From: Paracoccus wurundjeri
GTDB taxonomy: Bacteria > Pseudomonadota > Alphaproteobacteria > Rhodobacterales > Rhodobacteraceae
Assembly: GCF_030678915.1 (NCBI RefSeq)
Contig: NZ_JAUUTZ010000019.1
Span: 26,398 to 90,397 of the forward strand
Length of the DNA stretch: 64,000 nucleotides
Direction of reading: 5' to 3'
Part shown: in pieces, positions 51,755 through 60,333 of the stretch
How the letters are laid out: each line of letters starts with the position of its first letter
Numbering within the stretch: the first letter of the stretch is position 1
Notes under the pieces: generated by a model
The model's input: only the letters and a program-made list of their open reading frames with translations
The model's database searches: none
What the model was told of the DNA's origin: nothing
Made by a program: the position numbers and the translations under genes

Positions 51755-52551
51755 AACGGTACTGGGCCGATTATTCCCGAGCCGAATTCGCGGCGCTGGA
51801 CCGTGAAAGGATCATCGCCGTCCTGCCGATCGGCGCGATAGAGCAGCACGGCCCGCATCTGCCGATGTCCGTCGACAGTTGTACCGTCGACGGCATCACG
51901 CGCCGGCTGGCGCAGGCGCTGCCCGCCGACAGCCCGGTCCTGTTCCTTCCGGTACAGGCCGTCTGCAAGAGCGACGAGCATATCGACTTTCCCGGGACGC
52001 TGACCCTGACTGCGGACACTTTGATCCGGGTGCTGACCGAGATTGGGGCAAGCGTGGCGCGAGCAGGCGTCCGCAAGATGGTTCTGCTGAACGGTCATGG
52101 CGGCAACATCCCGGTCATGGAGACCGCCGCGCGGCAATTGCGGATTTCGCACGGCATGATGGCGTTTTCGGTGAACTGGTTCGGCTTTGGCATGCCCGAC
52201 GGGCTGTATTCGCCGACCGAGCGCAGCCACGGCATCCATGCCGGCGATATGGAAACCTCGGTCATGCTGGCCCTGGATCCGGCGAATGTGGATATGAGCC
52301 TTGCACGGGATTTCCGGTCGCGTGGTCAGGATCTGGCCGAGCGGTTCAGTCATGTCGGGCTGGGCCGGGCGGTGAAGCCGGGATGGAAGACGCAGGATCT
52401 GAACATTGCCGGCGCCTGCGGCGAAGCGCATCTGGCAAGCGCCGAAAAGGGCGAGGCGACGCTGACCTTTGCCGTCGAACGGCTGGTTGAGGCGATGGCC
52501 GAGATTGACGCTATCCCGCTCGACTGGCTTGACCGCGTACCGGAGGAATGA
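51751..52551 (+). CDS. Creatininase-family amidohydrolase
   Basis: 266 residues. Metal-binding pattern: E31 and H33 (PIGAIEQHGPHLPM), D42 (SVDSCTVDG), H116 (LLNGHGGN) and the later HAGDMETS motif (about residues 163-170). Family members hydrolyse creatinine, or the N-formyl or cyclic amide bonds of purine and pteridine precursors (for example FAPy deformylase). Here it heads an operon with a CodA-like deaminase, so a ring-opening or ring-deformylating step is plausible. Confidence 0.85.
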   Translation: MKRYWADYSRAEFAALDRERIIAVLPIGAIEQHGPHLPMSVDSCTVDGITRRLAQALPADSPVLFLPVQAVCKSDEHIDFPGTLTLTADTLIRVLTEIGASVARAGVRKMVLLNGHGGNIPVMETAARQLRISHGMMAFSVNWFGFGMPDGLYSPTERSHGIHAGDMETSVMLALDPANVDMSLARDFRSRGQDLAERFSHVGLGRAVKPGWKTQDLNIAGACGEAHLASAEKGEATLTFAVERLVEAMAEIDAIPLDWLDRVPEE

Positions 52552-53351
52552 AGATGCTTGACCGCCCCGAGGCTTCGAGCCTGATAGAGATGCGCGATGT
52601 CGGCAAGCGGTTCGCGAATGGAACCGTGGCGATACGCGACATGTCCCTGACCATAAAGGACGGTGAATTCGTCAGCTTCCTTGGCCCCTCGGGCTGCGGC
52701 AAAAGCACCGCGCTGAAAATGATCTCGGGGCTGCTGTCGGTTTCGGGCGGGCAGCTTGCGGTGAACGGTCATCCCCCCGGCCAAGGCCGCGACAGCGCCG
52801 ATATCGGCTTTGTATTCCAGGACGCCACGCTGATGCCCTGGGCCACGGTTTTCGACAATGTATACCTGCCGCTGAAGCTGAGCGGGCGAAGCCGGGCCGA
52901 GGCCCGTTCCCGCGTCGAAGAGGCGCTTGCAATGGTCGGTCTGGCGAATTTCGCGAAAGCCTATCCGCGCGAATTGTCGGGCGGGATGAAGATGCGCGTA
53001 TCGATCGCGCGCGCGATGGTCACCCGGCCCAAGCTTTTGCTGATGGATGAACCTTTCGCGGCGCTGGACGAGATGACCCGCGCCAAGCTGAATGACGAGG
53101 TGCTGTCGTTATGGCGATCGCATGGGCTGACAGTGATCTTCGTGACCCATTCGGTATTCGAATCGGTCTATCTGTCCAGCCGCGTCGTGGTCATGGCGGC
53201 GCGCCCGGGCCGGGTCGTGCATGATATCCCGTTGCCAGGCGGCTATCCGCGCGATGCCTCTTATCGGATGACGCCCGAATATACCGAGAATTGCCGGCTG
53301 GTCAGCAACGCATTGGAAGGGACCATGGATCATGTCGAGCTCAACCATTGA
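52548..53351 (+). CDS. SsuB/TauB-type ABC importer ATPase
   Basis: 267 residues. Walker [12 protein letters not shown]-loop VFQDATLMPW, signature LSGGMKMRVSIARAMV, Walker B LLLMDEPFAALD, His-loop VTHSVFES. This variant (MPWATVFDNV after the Q-loop) is typical of nitrate/sulfonate/taurine/thiamine-precursor importers. ATGA overlap with the preceding gene. Confidence 0.88.
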   Translation: MKMLDRPEASSLIEMRDVGKRFANGTVAIRDMSLTIKDGEFVSFLGPSGCGKSTALKMISGLLSVSGGQLAVNGHPPGQGRDSADIGFVFQDATLMPWATVFDNVYLPLKLSGRSRAEARSRVEEALAMVGLANFAKAYPRELSGGMKMRVSIARAMVTRPKLLLMDEPFAALDEMTRAKLNDEVLSLWRSHGLTVIFVTHSVFESVYLSSRVVVMAARPGRVVHDIPLPGGYPRDASYRMTPEYTENCRLVSNALEGTMDHVELNH

Positions 53352-54195
53352 CGCCGGAAACAATGCGATGCCCGATCCGCAGCAGACCGATCCCCGTATC
53401 CTGCGCGAACGGAAAGAGCGTCGCCTGCGGATCATCATGCCGATTTCGACGATTCTTCTGGCATTGGGGCTTTGGGAATTTCTGGTGTGGTACAATGAGG
53501 TGCCGCACTACCTGATCCCGGCGCCCAGCCTGATCGCGAAGACGTTGGTCCAGGACTGGGCGAGCCTGATGCAAAGCGCTGCCTTCACCGTCAAACTGAC
53601 CCTGATGTCGCTTGCGCTTGCGATCATCGGCGGCGTGGCGCTGGGAATGCTGTTCGCCCTGTCGCGCCCGCTTGAGATGAGCCTGTTTCCCTTTGCCGTC
53701 ATCATGCAGGTGACACCGGTCATCGCGATTGCGCCGCTGATCCTGATCTATGTCAGCAATACCTTTGTGGCGTTGCTGATCTGCGCATGGATCGTGGCGT
53801 TCTTTCCGATCCTGTCGAATACGGCTATCGGGCTGCGCAGCGCGGATCACAATCTGCGCGATCTGTTCCGGCTGTATCAGGCGACGCCGTGGCAGCGGCT
53901 GCGCCATCTGCTGATCCCCTCGGCGCTGCCCTATTTCATGGCGGCATTGAAGATCGCGGGCGGGCTTGCACTGATCGGCGCGGTGGTGGCGGAATTCGTC
54001 GCAGGGACCGCAGGGCAGAATACCGGGCTTGCCTCGCGCATTCTGGAATCCAGCTTCCGAAACGAGATCCCGCGCATGTTCGCCGCCCTGTTTCTGGTGT
54101 CGCTTCTGGGGGTCGTCATCTTCCTGATCACCTCGTGGTTGTCGCGGGCCGTGCTGGGGCACTGGCACGAAAGCGAAATCAAGCGCGAGGGCTGA
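53332..54195 (+). CDS. SsuC/TauC-type ABC importer permease
   Basis: 287 residues, six transmembrane helices; conserved loop LFRLYQATPWQRLRHLLIPSALP and the AAEFVAG-like VVAEFVAGTAGQNTGL. Begins inside the ATPase gene (20-bp overlap; ATG 53368 is an alternative). An N-terminal polar extension precedes helix 1. Confidence 0.86.
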   Translation: MSSSTIDAGNNAMPDPQQTDPRILRERKERRLRIIMPISTILLALGLWEFLVWYNEVPHYLIPAPSLIAKTLVQDWASLMQSAAFTVKLTLMSLALAIIGGVALGMLFALSRPLEMSLFPFAVIMQVTPVIAIAPLILIYVSNTFVALLICAWIVAFFPILSNTAIGLRSADHNLRDLFRLYQATPWQRLRHLLIPSALPYFMAALKIAGGLALIGAVVAEFVAGTAGQNTGLASRILESSFRNEIPRMFAALFLVSLLGVVIFLITSWLSRAVLGHWHESEIKREG

Positions 54196-55388
54196 TGCGG
54201 ATGCGTGACATGGATGATCGCGGCGAGCTGACAGGCATCGCTCTGGCCGGGCGGGCCGGGCACTGGGACCTTCGGCATGAAGGCGGGCGGATCACCGCGC
54301 TACATCCCTCGCAAAAGGGTGGCGGCGGCTTTGTCATGCCTTTGCTGGCGGATATCCATACGCATCTGGACAAGACGTTCACCGCCGCGCGGATGCCGCA
54401 CCGGGCCGGGTCGCTGTTTGACGCCATCGAGATGATGGCCCGGGATGCCGAAGGCTGGACCGAGGATGACCTGCGATCCCGTGCGGGCCGCGCATTGGAA
54501 CGGGCCTTTCATCACGGTACTGCCCTGATGCGCAGCCATGTGGATTGGAACGACGCGCAGGCGCCTTTGGCATGGCAGGTCCTGTGCGGGCTGGCCGAGG
54601 ACTGGCGCGGCCGGATCGGGTTGCAACTGGCTTCGCTGACGCCGCTGGATCGTCTGGTCGAGATCGGTTCCGCCGTGGCCGCGCAGATTCGCGACAGCGG
54701 TGGTGTTCTGGGCGCTTTCGTGTATCGAAATGCCGATCTGCCGGCAAAAATCGCGACGGTGTTCGATCTGGCGGAAAGATACGGGCTGGATCTGGATTTT
54801 CACGTCGATGAAGGGCTGGACCCCGATGCCCGCGGTATCGATGCGATCATCGGGGAAACCACGCGGCGTGGCATGGCGGGGCGCGTGCTGTGCGGGCATG
54901 GCTGCGCGCTGTCGATCCGTGATGCCCGGGAGGTCGCGGGCATTCTGGACAGGGCGTCCGAGGCCGGGATCGGCCTGACCGTGCTGCCGGGGGCAAACAG
55001 TTACCTTCAGGATGCCGCGCCGGGCCGTACGCCCCGCCTGCGCGGGCTGGCGCCTTTGCGCGAGGCGCAGGAGGCGGGCGTGCCGGTGATGATCGGCTCG
55101 GATAATGTGCGGGACGGTTTTTTCCCTTATGGCGATTACGATCTTGGCGACATGTTCCGCCTTGCCGTTCTGGCCGGGCATCTGCCGCCCGATGAATGGC
55201 TGGATTCCATCAGCGAGAGACCGGCGAACTGGATGGGCCACAGCCTGCGCCTGACCGAAGGCGGGCCGGCCAGTTTTATTCGCATCGCGGCCGAGGATGC
55301 GGGCGATGCAATCAGCCGTCCCCGCGCCATACGGGCGATCTGGCGCGATGGCAGGATGCTGCCGGAATTGCAAGGAGAACAAGAATGA
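54195..55388 (+). CDS. CodA-like amidohydrolase (cytosine deaminase family)
   Basis: 397 residues. Metal/active-site residues align with E. coli CodA: H55 and H57 (ADIHTHLDKTF), H203 and E206 (DFHVDEGLDP), H235 (VLCGHGCALS) and D303 (IGSDNVRDGFFPYGDYD). The residue after D303 is Asn, whereas CodA has a second Asp that controls cytosine versus other substrates. Family members deaminate cytosine, isoguanine, isocytosine, creatinine (giving N-methylhydantoin) and triazines, so the substrate is open. Start overlaps the permease stop by one base (TGATG). Confidence 0.85.
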   Translation: MRMRDMDDRGELTGIALAGRAGHWDLRHEGGRITALHPSQKGGGGFVMPLLADIHTHLDKTFTAARMPHRAGSLFDAIEMMARDAEGWTEDDLRSRAGRALERAFHHGTALMRSHVDWNDAQAPLAWQVLCGLAEDWRGRIGLQLASLTPLDRLVEIGSAVAAQIRDSGGVLGAFVYRNADLPAKIATVFDLAERYGLDLDFHVDEGLDPDARGIDAIIGETTRRGMAGRVLCGHGCALSIRDAREVAGILDRASEAGIGLTVLPGANSYLQDAAPGRTPRLRGLAPLREAQEAGVPVMIGSDNVRDGFFPYGDYDLGDMFRLAVLAGHLPPDEWLDSISERPANWMGHSLRLTEGGPASFIRIAAEDAGDAISRPRAIRAIWRDGRMLPELQGEQE

Positions 55389-56776
55389 CCAGAGACCGGG
55401 ATCTGGAGGCGTTCAAGTCGTCGCTGGGTGGCATCCGCTTTCATGACGACAAGAAATATCTGGCCGCGCGGTCGCATGATTATTTCTGGTACAGCCCGAT
55501 ACTGAACGAACAGCTGAAGGATCTGACCGGTGATCTGGTCGTTCTGCCGCAAAACCTAGATGAGGTGATACAGGTGGCGGCGCTGGTGGCCCGTCACAGA
55601 TTACCCCTGACCCTGCGCGGCGGCGGCACCGGCAATTACGGGCAATGCGTGCCTTTGGAAGGCGGGGTCATCATGGACCTGACCCGTCTCGACAGGGTGA
55701 TCGAGATCACCGATGGCCATGTCAGGGTCGAGGCAGGGGCGCGGATTTCGCGGCTGGACGATGCCGCGCGCGAGACCGGGCAGGAATTGCTGATGTATCC
55801 CTCGACCCGCCAGATGGCCACGATCGGCGGGTTCATCGCCGGGGGTTCGGGCGGGATTGGATCGCTGCGTCACGGCATGCTGCGCGATCCGGGCAATGTG
55901 ACCTATGCCAAAGTCGTCACGGTCGAGCCCGAGCCGCAGGTGATAGAGCTTCACGGCGACGATACGCAGAAAATCCAGCACGCCTATGGCACCAATGGCA
56001 TCGTGGTGGAACTGGGGCTTGCACTGACCCGCGCCACCGACTGGATCCATACCGCGGTTCTGTTCGATGGCTATGACACGGCGCTGCGATTTGCGGCGCA
56101 GGCGCAGTCTGGCGGGATGGATTGCTATCTGCTGACCGCGGTCGAGCGTCGTTTCGCGCCGTTCTACCGCAAGTTCGGGGATCTTTTCCCAGCAGATCGC
56201 GATGCGATCTTCGCGATGGTGGCCCCGGATGAAATGGGACGCTTTACCGAAAAGGCCGAGGCTTGCGGCGGCCGCGTATCCTTTGCGATGACCAAGCCGG
56301 AAATCCGCGAGGCCGGGCTGCAACCGGCCTATGAATGCGGCTGGAACCACACCACGCTTCAGGCGCTCAAGGTTGACAGGGGCTGGACCTATCTTCAGGT
56401 CGCCTATCCGCGCCCCTTCGATCCCGATCTGGTCACGCGCCAGATGGAGCGTTATGGCGACGAGGTTTTCTGGCACCATGAGATGGCGCGGATGGAGGGC
56501 GAGATCCAGATTTTCGCCCTGCCGCTGGTGCGCTGGCACAGCAAAGAGGCGATCTATCGCCTGATCGACGAGCTGGAACGGCTGGATGGCTGCACGATCT
56601 TCGATCCGCATGTGGTGACCATCGAGGATGGCGGCATGAAGCAAATCGACGACGCGCAGATCCGGTTCAAGAAACTGGCCGATCCGTATGGCCTGATGAA
56701 TCCCGGAAAGACGCGGGGCTGGCATGCCGATATGGCGCGCGACGATCAAGATCATCAACAGGGAGAAACGGCGTGA
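55385..56776 (+). CDS. FAD-binding oxidase (FAD_binding_4/BBE type)
   Basis: 463 residues. FAD-binding segments VVLPQNLDEVIQVAALVARHRLPLTLRGGGTGNYGQCVP and MATIGGFIAGGSGGIGSLRHGMLRDP are recognisable. Most such proteins oxidise alcohols, hydroxy acids or ring C-H using oxygen or a cytochrome as acceptor. It lacks a signal peptide. Unlike GlcD it has no Fe-S or NAD domain. In this operon it may oxidise the ring-opened or deaminated heterocycle. ATGA overlap with CodA-like gene. Confidence 0.82.
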   Translation: MTRDRDLEAFKSSLGGIRFHDDKKYLAARSHDYFWYSPILNEQLKDLTGDLVVLPQNLDEVIQVAALVARHRLPLTLRGGGTGNYGQCVPLEGGVIMDLTRLDRVIEITDGHVRVEAGARISRLDDAARETGQELLMYPSTRQMATIGGFIAGGSGGIGSLRHGMLRDPGNVTYAKVVTVEPEPQVIELHGDDTQKIQHAYGTNGIVVELGLALTRATDWIHTAVLFDGYDTALRFAAQAQSGGMDCYLLTAVERRFAPFYRKFGDLFPADRDAIFAMVAPDEMGRFTEKAEACGGRVSFAMTKPEIREAGLQPAYECGWNHTTLQALKVDRGWTYLQVAYPRPFDPDLVTRQMERYGDEVFWHHEMARMEGEIQIFALPLVRWHSKEAIYRLIDELERLDGCTIFDPHVVTIEDGGMKQIDDAQIRFKKLADPYGLMNPGKTRGWHADMARDDQDHQQGETA

Positions 56777-57783
56777 ACAGGATGATTGCAGTCATCGGCG
56801 CATTTGGCGGTCTGCTGGCCGCTGGCGCCGCATGGGCGAATGACAAGGTGGTGCTGGGCACGAACTGGCTGGCGCAGGGAGGGCATGGCGGCTTCTATCA
56901 GGCCGTTGCCGACGGAACCTACGAGAAATTCGGGCTGGATGTCGAAATTCAGCCCGGCGGGCCGCAGGTGAACAACCGGCCGATGCTGGCTGCGGGGCGG
57001 CTGGATTTCCTGATAGCCGGCAATCTGTTGCTGTCCTTCGACAATGTTCGCAACGGCATTCCGACCAAGGTCGTCGCGGCCATCTATCAAAAGGATCCGC
57101 AGGCGCTTATGGCCCATAAGGGCAAGTATGAGGATTTTGCGGCGCTGGCGCAGGCTCCGGCGGTTCTGATGGGCAAGGATGGGCAATTCAGCTTCTGGCA
57201 ATGGATGGTCGCATCCAAGGGCTTCCGGGATGAACAGCTCAGGCCATATGGCTACAACCTGGCGCAGTTTCTGGGTGACGAGACAATGGTTCAGCAAGCC
57301 TATGGCACCGCCGAGCCGCTTTACGCCAAGGCCGAGGGTGCCGAGGTGGACACTTTCCTGCTGGCCGATCAGGGATGGAGTACCTACGGCGCCACGATCG
57401 AGACCCGACAGGATCTGATCGACGAGAATCCGGATCTGGTGCAGCGCTTCGTTGATGCCTCGATCGAGGGCTGGTACAATTATCTCTATGGCGACCGGAG
57501 CGCGGCCTATGACGCCATCATCGCGGCCAATCCCGAAATGACGGTCGAGAAGCTGGACGCCGAGATGGCTCAGTTCGAGGCGCTGGACATCATCGATTCC
57601 GGCGATGCTGAGAAGAAAGGTATCGGCGCGCTGGACGAGGCGCGGATCGAGGCGTTCCACGATCTGGCCGTCGAGGCCGGGATCATCGAGGCCGGCAGCG
57701 TCGATCTGTCGATGGTTGCCGATAGCGCTTTCGTCAACCGGGGGACCGGGCTTGAGATCAGGGAAAAGCTGCGGGGCGAGTGA
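56773..57783 (+). CDS. NMT1/SsuA-type ABC importer binding protein
   Basis: 336 residues. Signal peptide MNRMIAVIGAFGGLLAAGAAWA|ND, then VVLGTNWLAQGGHGGFYQAV and the THI5-like GLDVEIQPGGPQVNNRPML. NMT1/THI5-type receptors bind pyrimidine- or thiazole-like compounds, sulfonates or nitrate. GTG start (56773, after AGGGAGAAACGGC), overlapping the oxidase stop. It supplies the importer encoded upstream. Confidence 0.85.
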   Translation: MNRMIAVIGAFGGLLAAGAAWANDKVVLGTNWLAQGGHGGFYQAVADGTYEKFGLDVEIQPGGPQVNNRPMLAAGRLDFLIAGNLLLSFDNVRNGIPTKVVAAIYQKDPQALMAHKGKYEDFAALAQAPAVLMGKDGQFSFWQWMVASKGFRDEQLRPYGYNLAQFLGDETMVQQAYGTAEPLYAKAEGAEVDTFLLADQGWSTYGATIETRQDLIDENPDLVQRFVDASIEGWYNYLYGDRSAAYDAIIAANPEMTVEKLDAEMAQFEALDIIDSGDAEKKGIGALDEARIEAFHDLAVEAGIIEAGSVDLSMVADSAFVNRGTGLEIREKLRGE

Positions 57784-57824
57784 CCTGTGGACCCATGGTG
57801 CCCGGCATCGGGACGCTGCCTCCA

Positions 57825-57870
57825 TCCGGCCCGGCCGGGCCGGATTTCCCCGGGATATTTGCATGAAGAA
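57825..57870 (-). repeat. Rhodobacteraceae-type intergenic element with palindrome, copy B
   Basis: On the minus strand TTCTTCATGCAAATATCCC leads to CGGGGAAATCCGG and a 20-bp perfect palindrome (57825-57844) able to form a hairpin. It matches copy A at 14000-14047 (TTCTT..TGC..AAATA.C.CGGG.A.TCCGG), so it is a dispersed element, possibly a bidirectional terminator or processed RNA stem between the binding-protein and TetR genes. Confidence 0.6.
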
Positions 57871-57965
57871 TAGGGGCATGCTGGTTTTGGCTGGACGCGA
57901 TTGTGTCGCATTGTCGGGAAAGATGGGCGGTTGTGCCGCAGGTAAAGCATGATTGGGAGCGGGTT

Positions 57966-58595
57966 ATGACCACCGCGCAGAAAAAACGCCGGGAAATGCA
58001 TATCGCCATCCGCGATGCCGCGATTCGCGAATTCGCGCGGAACGGCCTTGCCGGCACATCGACGCAGGCCATCGCGCAAAGCGCGGGGATCAGCAAGGCG
58101 CAGCTGCATTACTACATTTCCTCGAAGGAAGAGCTGTATCAGCAGGTGCTTGGCCATATCGTCAGGCAATGGCGCGAGATTTTCTTTCTGTCGCCGGCAC
58201 GTGACGATCCGGCGACTGCGATTGCCACCTATATCGAGCGCAAGCTGCGGCATGCGCTGGAATATCCTGATGTTTCCCGCCTTTTCGCCAATGAGATCGC
58301 GCGCGGCGCGCCCGAGATGGCCGGGCATTGGGATGAATTGAAAGCCTCGGTCAACGAGGCGAGCGGGGTGATCCGGGGCTGGATAGAGGCCGGGATGCTG
58401 GCGCCGGTCGATCCGCTGCTTTTCCAGATCAACATGTGGGCGGTGACCCAGCATTACGCGGAATATGAAGCGCAGGCGCGTGTGTTGATGGACGTCCCGG
58501 ACGGCGCGCCGCTGGATGCCGACCGGATCATTGCCGAAGCGACGGAATTGTTCCTTTTGCGTTGCGGCTTGCAAGAGCGGGGGCCGCGGCCATGA
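57966..58595 (+). CDS. TetR-family regulator of RutR type
   Basis: 209 residues. N-terminal helix-turn-helix (RDAAIREFARNGLAGTSTQAIAQSAGISKAQLHYYISSKEEL) and a C-terminal domain with LRHALEYPDVSRLFANEIARGAPEM, as in RutR/YcdC-type proteins that sense uracil or thymine. Start ATG 57966 gives the family length; an earlier in-frame start at 57903 is unlikely. A RutR-like box lies upstream of the whole operon, so autoregulation by a pyrimidine or its breakdown product is a fair guess. Confidence 0.8.
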   Translation: MTTAQKKRREMHIAIRDAAIREFARNGLAGTSTQAIAQSAGISKAQLHYYISSKEELYQQVLGHIVRQWREIFFLSPARDDPATAIATYIERKLRHALEYPDVSRLFANEIARGAPEMAGHWDELKASVNEASGVIRGWIEAGMLAPVDPLLFQINMWAVTQHYAEYEAQARVLMDVPDGAPLDADRIIAEATELFLLRCGLQERGPRP

Positions 58596-58984
58596 AATCT
58601 CTGGTTCCCGACAGTATGGCCTCGCCTTTCGGCGATTATTCGCATGGTGTCGCGGCAGGGGGAATGATCGTGACCTCGGGGCAGCTTGGGCTTGCCGCCG
58701 ATGGAACGGTGCCGGATGGCGTGACCGCGCAGGCGGAACTGTGTTTCGCGAATATCCATGCCATTCTGGCCGAGGCCGGTGCCGATCTCTCGCATGTGCT
58801 GCGCTTTACGGCATTCGTGACGCGACGCGACGATATGGCCCCCTATATGGCGGTGCGCGATCGCTGGGTGCGGGGATTGAAGGTCAAACCGGCCTCTACG
58901 CTGCTGATCGTCAGCGGCTTCACGCGGCCCGAATTTCTGGTCGAAGTCGAGGCGATGGCCCTTGTCCCGTCCAGATCGAACTGA
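58592..58984 (+). CDS. RidA-family protein (RutC-like)
   Basis: 130 residues. Family signature around GGMIVTSGQLGLAADGTVPDGVTAQ and VLRFTAFVTRRDDMAPYMAVRDRWV with the conserved Arg in RPEFLVEVEAMALV. RidA hydrolyses reactive imines/enamines or, as RutC, an aminoacrylate peracid. Its presence beside a RutR-like regulator and deaminase suggests detoxification of an enamine intermediate. Overlaps the TetR gene by ATGA. Confidence 0.85.
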   Translation: MKSLVPDSMASPFGDYSHGVAAGGMIVTSGQLGLAADGTVPDGVTAQAELCFANIHAILAEAGADLSHVLRFTAFVTRRDDMAPYMAVRDRWVRGLKVKPASTLLIVSGFTRPEFLVEVEAMALVPSRSN

Positions 58985-58995
58985 GGAACCGCAAC

Positions 58996-59319
58996 ATGGT
59001 CGAAATCACCTTTGTCGAACCCGATGGGAGCAAGCGCGTCGTGGATGCCGTTGCCGGCCTGTCACTGATGGAAGCCGCCCGGAATGAAGGGGTGCGCGGG
59101 ATCGAGGCCGAATGCGGCGGTGCCTGCTCCTGCTCGACCTGCCATGTCTATATCGCCGCCGGTTGGATGGACCGGCTGCCCGAGATGTCGGCCCTCGAGG
59201 AAGACATGCTGGATTTTGCGTATGAGCCCGATCCGAATGCATCGCGGCTTGCCTGCCAGATCACCGTGACAGGCGATTTGCACGGTTTGCAGGTAAACAT
59301 GCCTCAGCGGCAGGTCTGA
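58996..59319 (+). CDS. Putidaredoxin-type 2Fe-2S ferredoxin
   Basis: 107 residues with cluster ligands C40, C46, C49 (AECGGACSCSTCHVY) and C87 (RLACQITV), plus an extra C44. The 39/45/48/86-like spacing is that of putidaredoxin/adrenodoxin. It is cytoplasmic and takes electrons from a reductase such as the one divergent from the operon head. The terminal oxygenase is not encoded in the cluster. GAGGAACCGCAAC precedes the ATG. Confidence 0.9.
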   Translation: MVEITFVEPDGSKRVVDAVAGLSLMEAARNEGVRGIEAECGGACSCSTCHVYIAAGWMDRLPEMSALEEDMLDFAYEPDPNASRLACQITVTGDLHGLQVNMPQRQV

Positions 59320-59403
59320 GAGGGGTTTTCGCCATGGTGCGGGCGGAGCCACCGGGATGGTCTGTCCGCCTGACCGGAACTGCCCTTTGATGGGCTTTGA
59401 TCG

Positions 59404-60189
59404 CTAGGCTTCGATCACCTGCAACTCTCCTCCTCCGGCCTGCCATGCTTTGGCGAAACCGGGATCGGACAAGCGGTCGGTATAGATGGCGCGATCAGGG
59501 GCAGGGCCAGCGACGCGGTCGAGCTCATTCCGGCCAAGCTTGCTGTGGTCGATCAGGAAGACCGACCGCGCCGCCTGTGCCATCATGGCGCGTTTGACAT
59601 CGGCGAAACCGGGGATGGCCTCGCTGATGCCCTGATCGCTTGCCGCCGAGGCCCCGAGAAAGCAGCAATCGGCATTGTGCCGGGCGATATATGCCGATGT
59701 GTCCGGGCCGATCACCGCCGCTTCCGGGGCAAGCAGATCGCCGGGGCATAGCCGCAGATAGATCTTCGGCGCGGGGCCAAGGATCATCGCGACCGGCAGG
59801 CTGTTGGTCACGACTTTAAGGTTCAGATCCGCGACGGCCAGACAGCGGGCAAGCGCGATGGTGGAGGCCCCCGCGTCGATCATCAGCGATGCGCCATCGG
59901 CGATCTGTCTGACGGCAAAGCGGGCGATGCGTTCGCGTTCCTCGACCCGCGATGTCTGACGCTCGTCGAGGCTGGGCTGGTTTTCCGGTATCCGCGCCGA
60001 AGCGCCGCCATGCGCGCGGTCGAGTTCCCGCGCCTCGTTCATCTCCTGCAGATCGCGGCGGATGGTCTCGGTCGAGACGCCGAATTGCTCGGCCAGTTCA
60101 CTCACGCGCACATGCGGCTTCCAGCGCAGTTCCATCAGGATTTGTGTCCTGCGGTCCGATTTGCGTATGCGTTCGGGCACCGAGTTCAT
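59404..60189 (-). CDS. DeoR-family transcriptional regulator
   Basis: 261 residues. HTH_DeoR (ILMELRWKPHVRVSELAEQFGVSTETIRRDLQEM) and a sugar-phosphate-binding ISOCOT-like sensor domain (GASLMIDAGASTIALARCL, GAPRSVFLIDHSKLG-like VFLIDHSKLGRNELDRV). DeoR sensors bind phosphorylated sugars or sugar alcohols. Divergent from the phosphonate-type importer (144 bases), with an inverted repeat TTGG-N5-CCAA at 60269-60281, so control of that importer is likely. This is unusual for phosphonate import, which is normally Pho- or PhnF-regulated. Confidence 0.85.
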   Translation of the reverse strand: MNSVPERIRKSDRRTQILMELRWKPHVRVSELAEQFGVSTETIRRDLQEMNEARELDRAHGGASARIPENQPSLDERQTSRVEERERIARFAVRQIADGASLMIDAGASTIALARCLAVADLNLKVVTNSLPVAMILGPAPKIYLRLCPGDLLAPEAAVIGPDTSAYIARHNADCCFLGASAASDQGISEAIPGFADVKRAMMAQAARSVFLIDHSKLGRNELDRVAGPAPDRAIYTDRLSDPGFAKAWQAGGGELQVIEA

Positions 60190-60333
60190 CTGCCAGGTCC
60201 CTTTGCTGGTGATTCATGCCTGTTTCGCAGATTTATGTGACAATTTTGTTGCAATAGCCACAGGTTTATGTTGGAAATCCCAATAAGGGGCTGTGTAATT
60301 CTGGATGTGCCAGCCCGAGGAGGAGGTTTCATC

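Noticed and set aside
58996..59319. Ferredoxin considered as partner of the membrane hydroxylase at 28301
   Set aside because: They are 30 kb apart and in separate operons; the divergent reductase next to the operon head is the better-supported partner.
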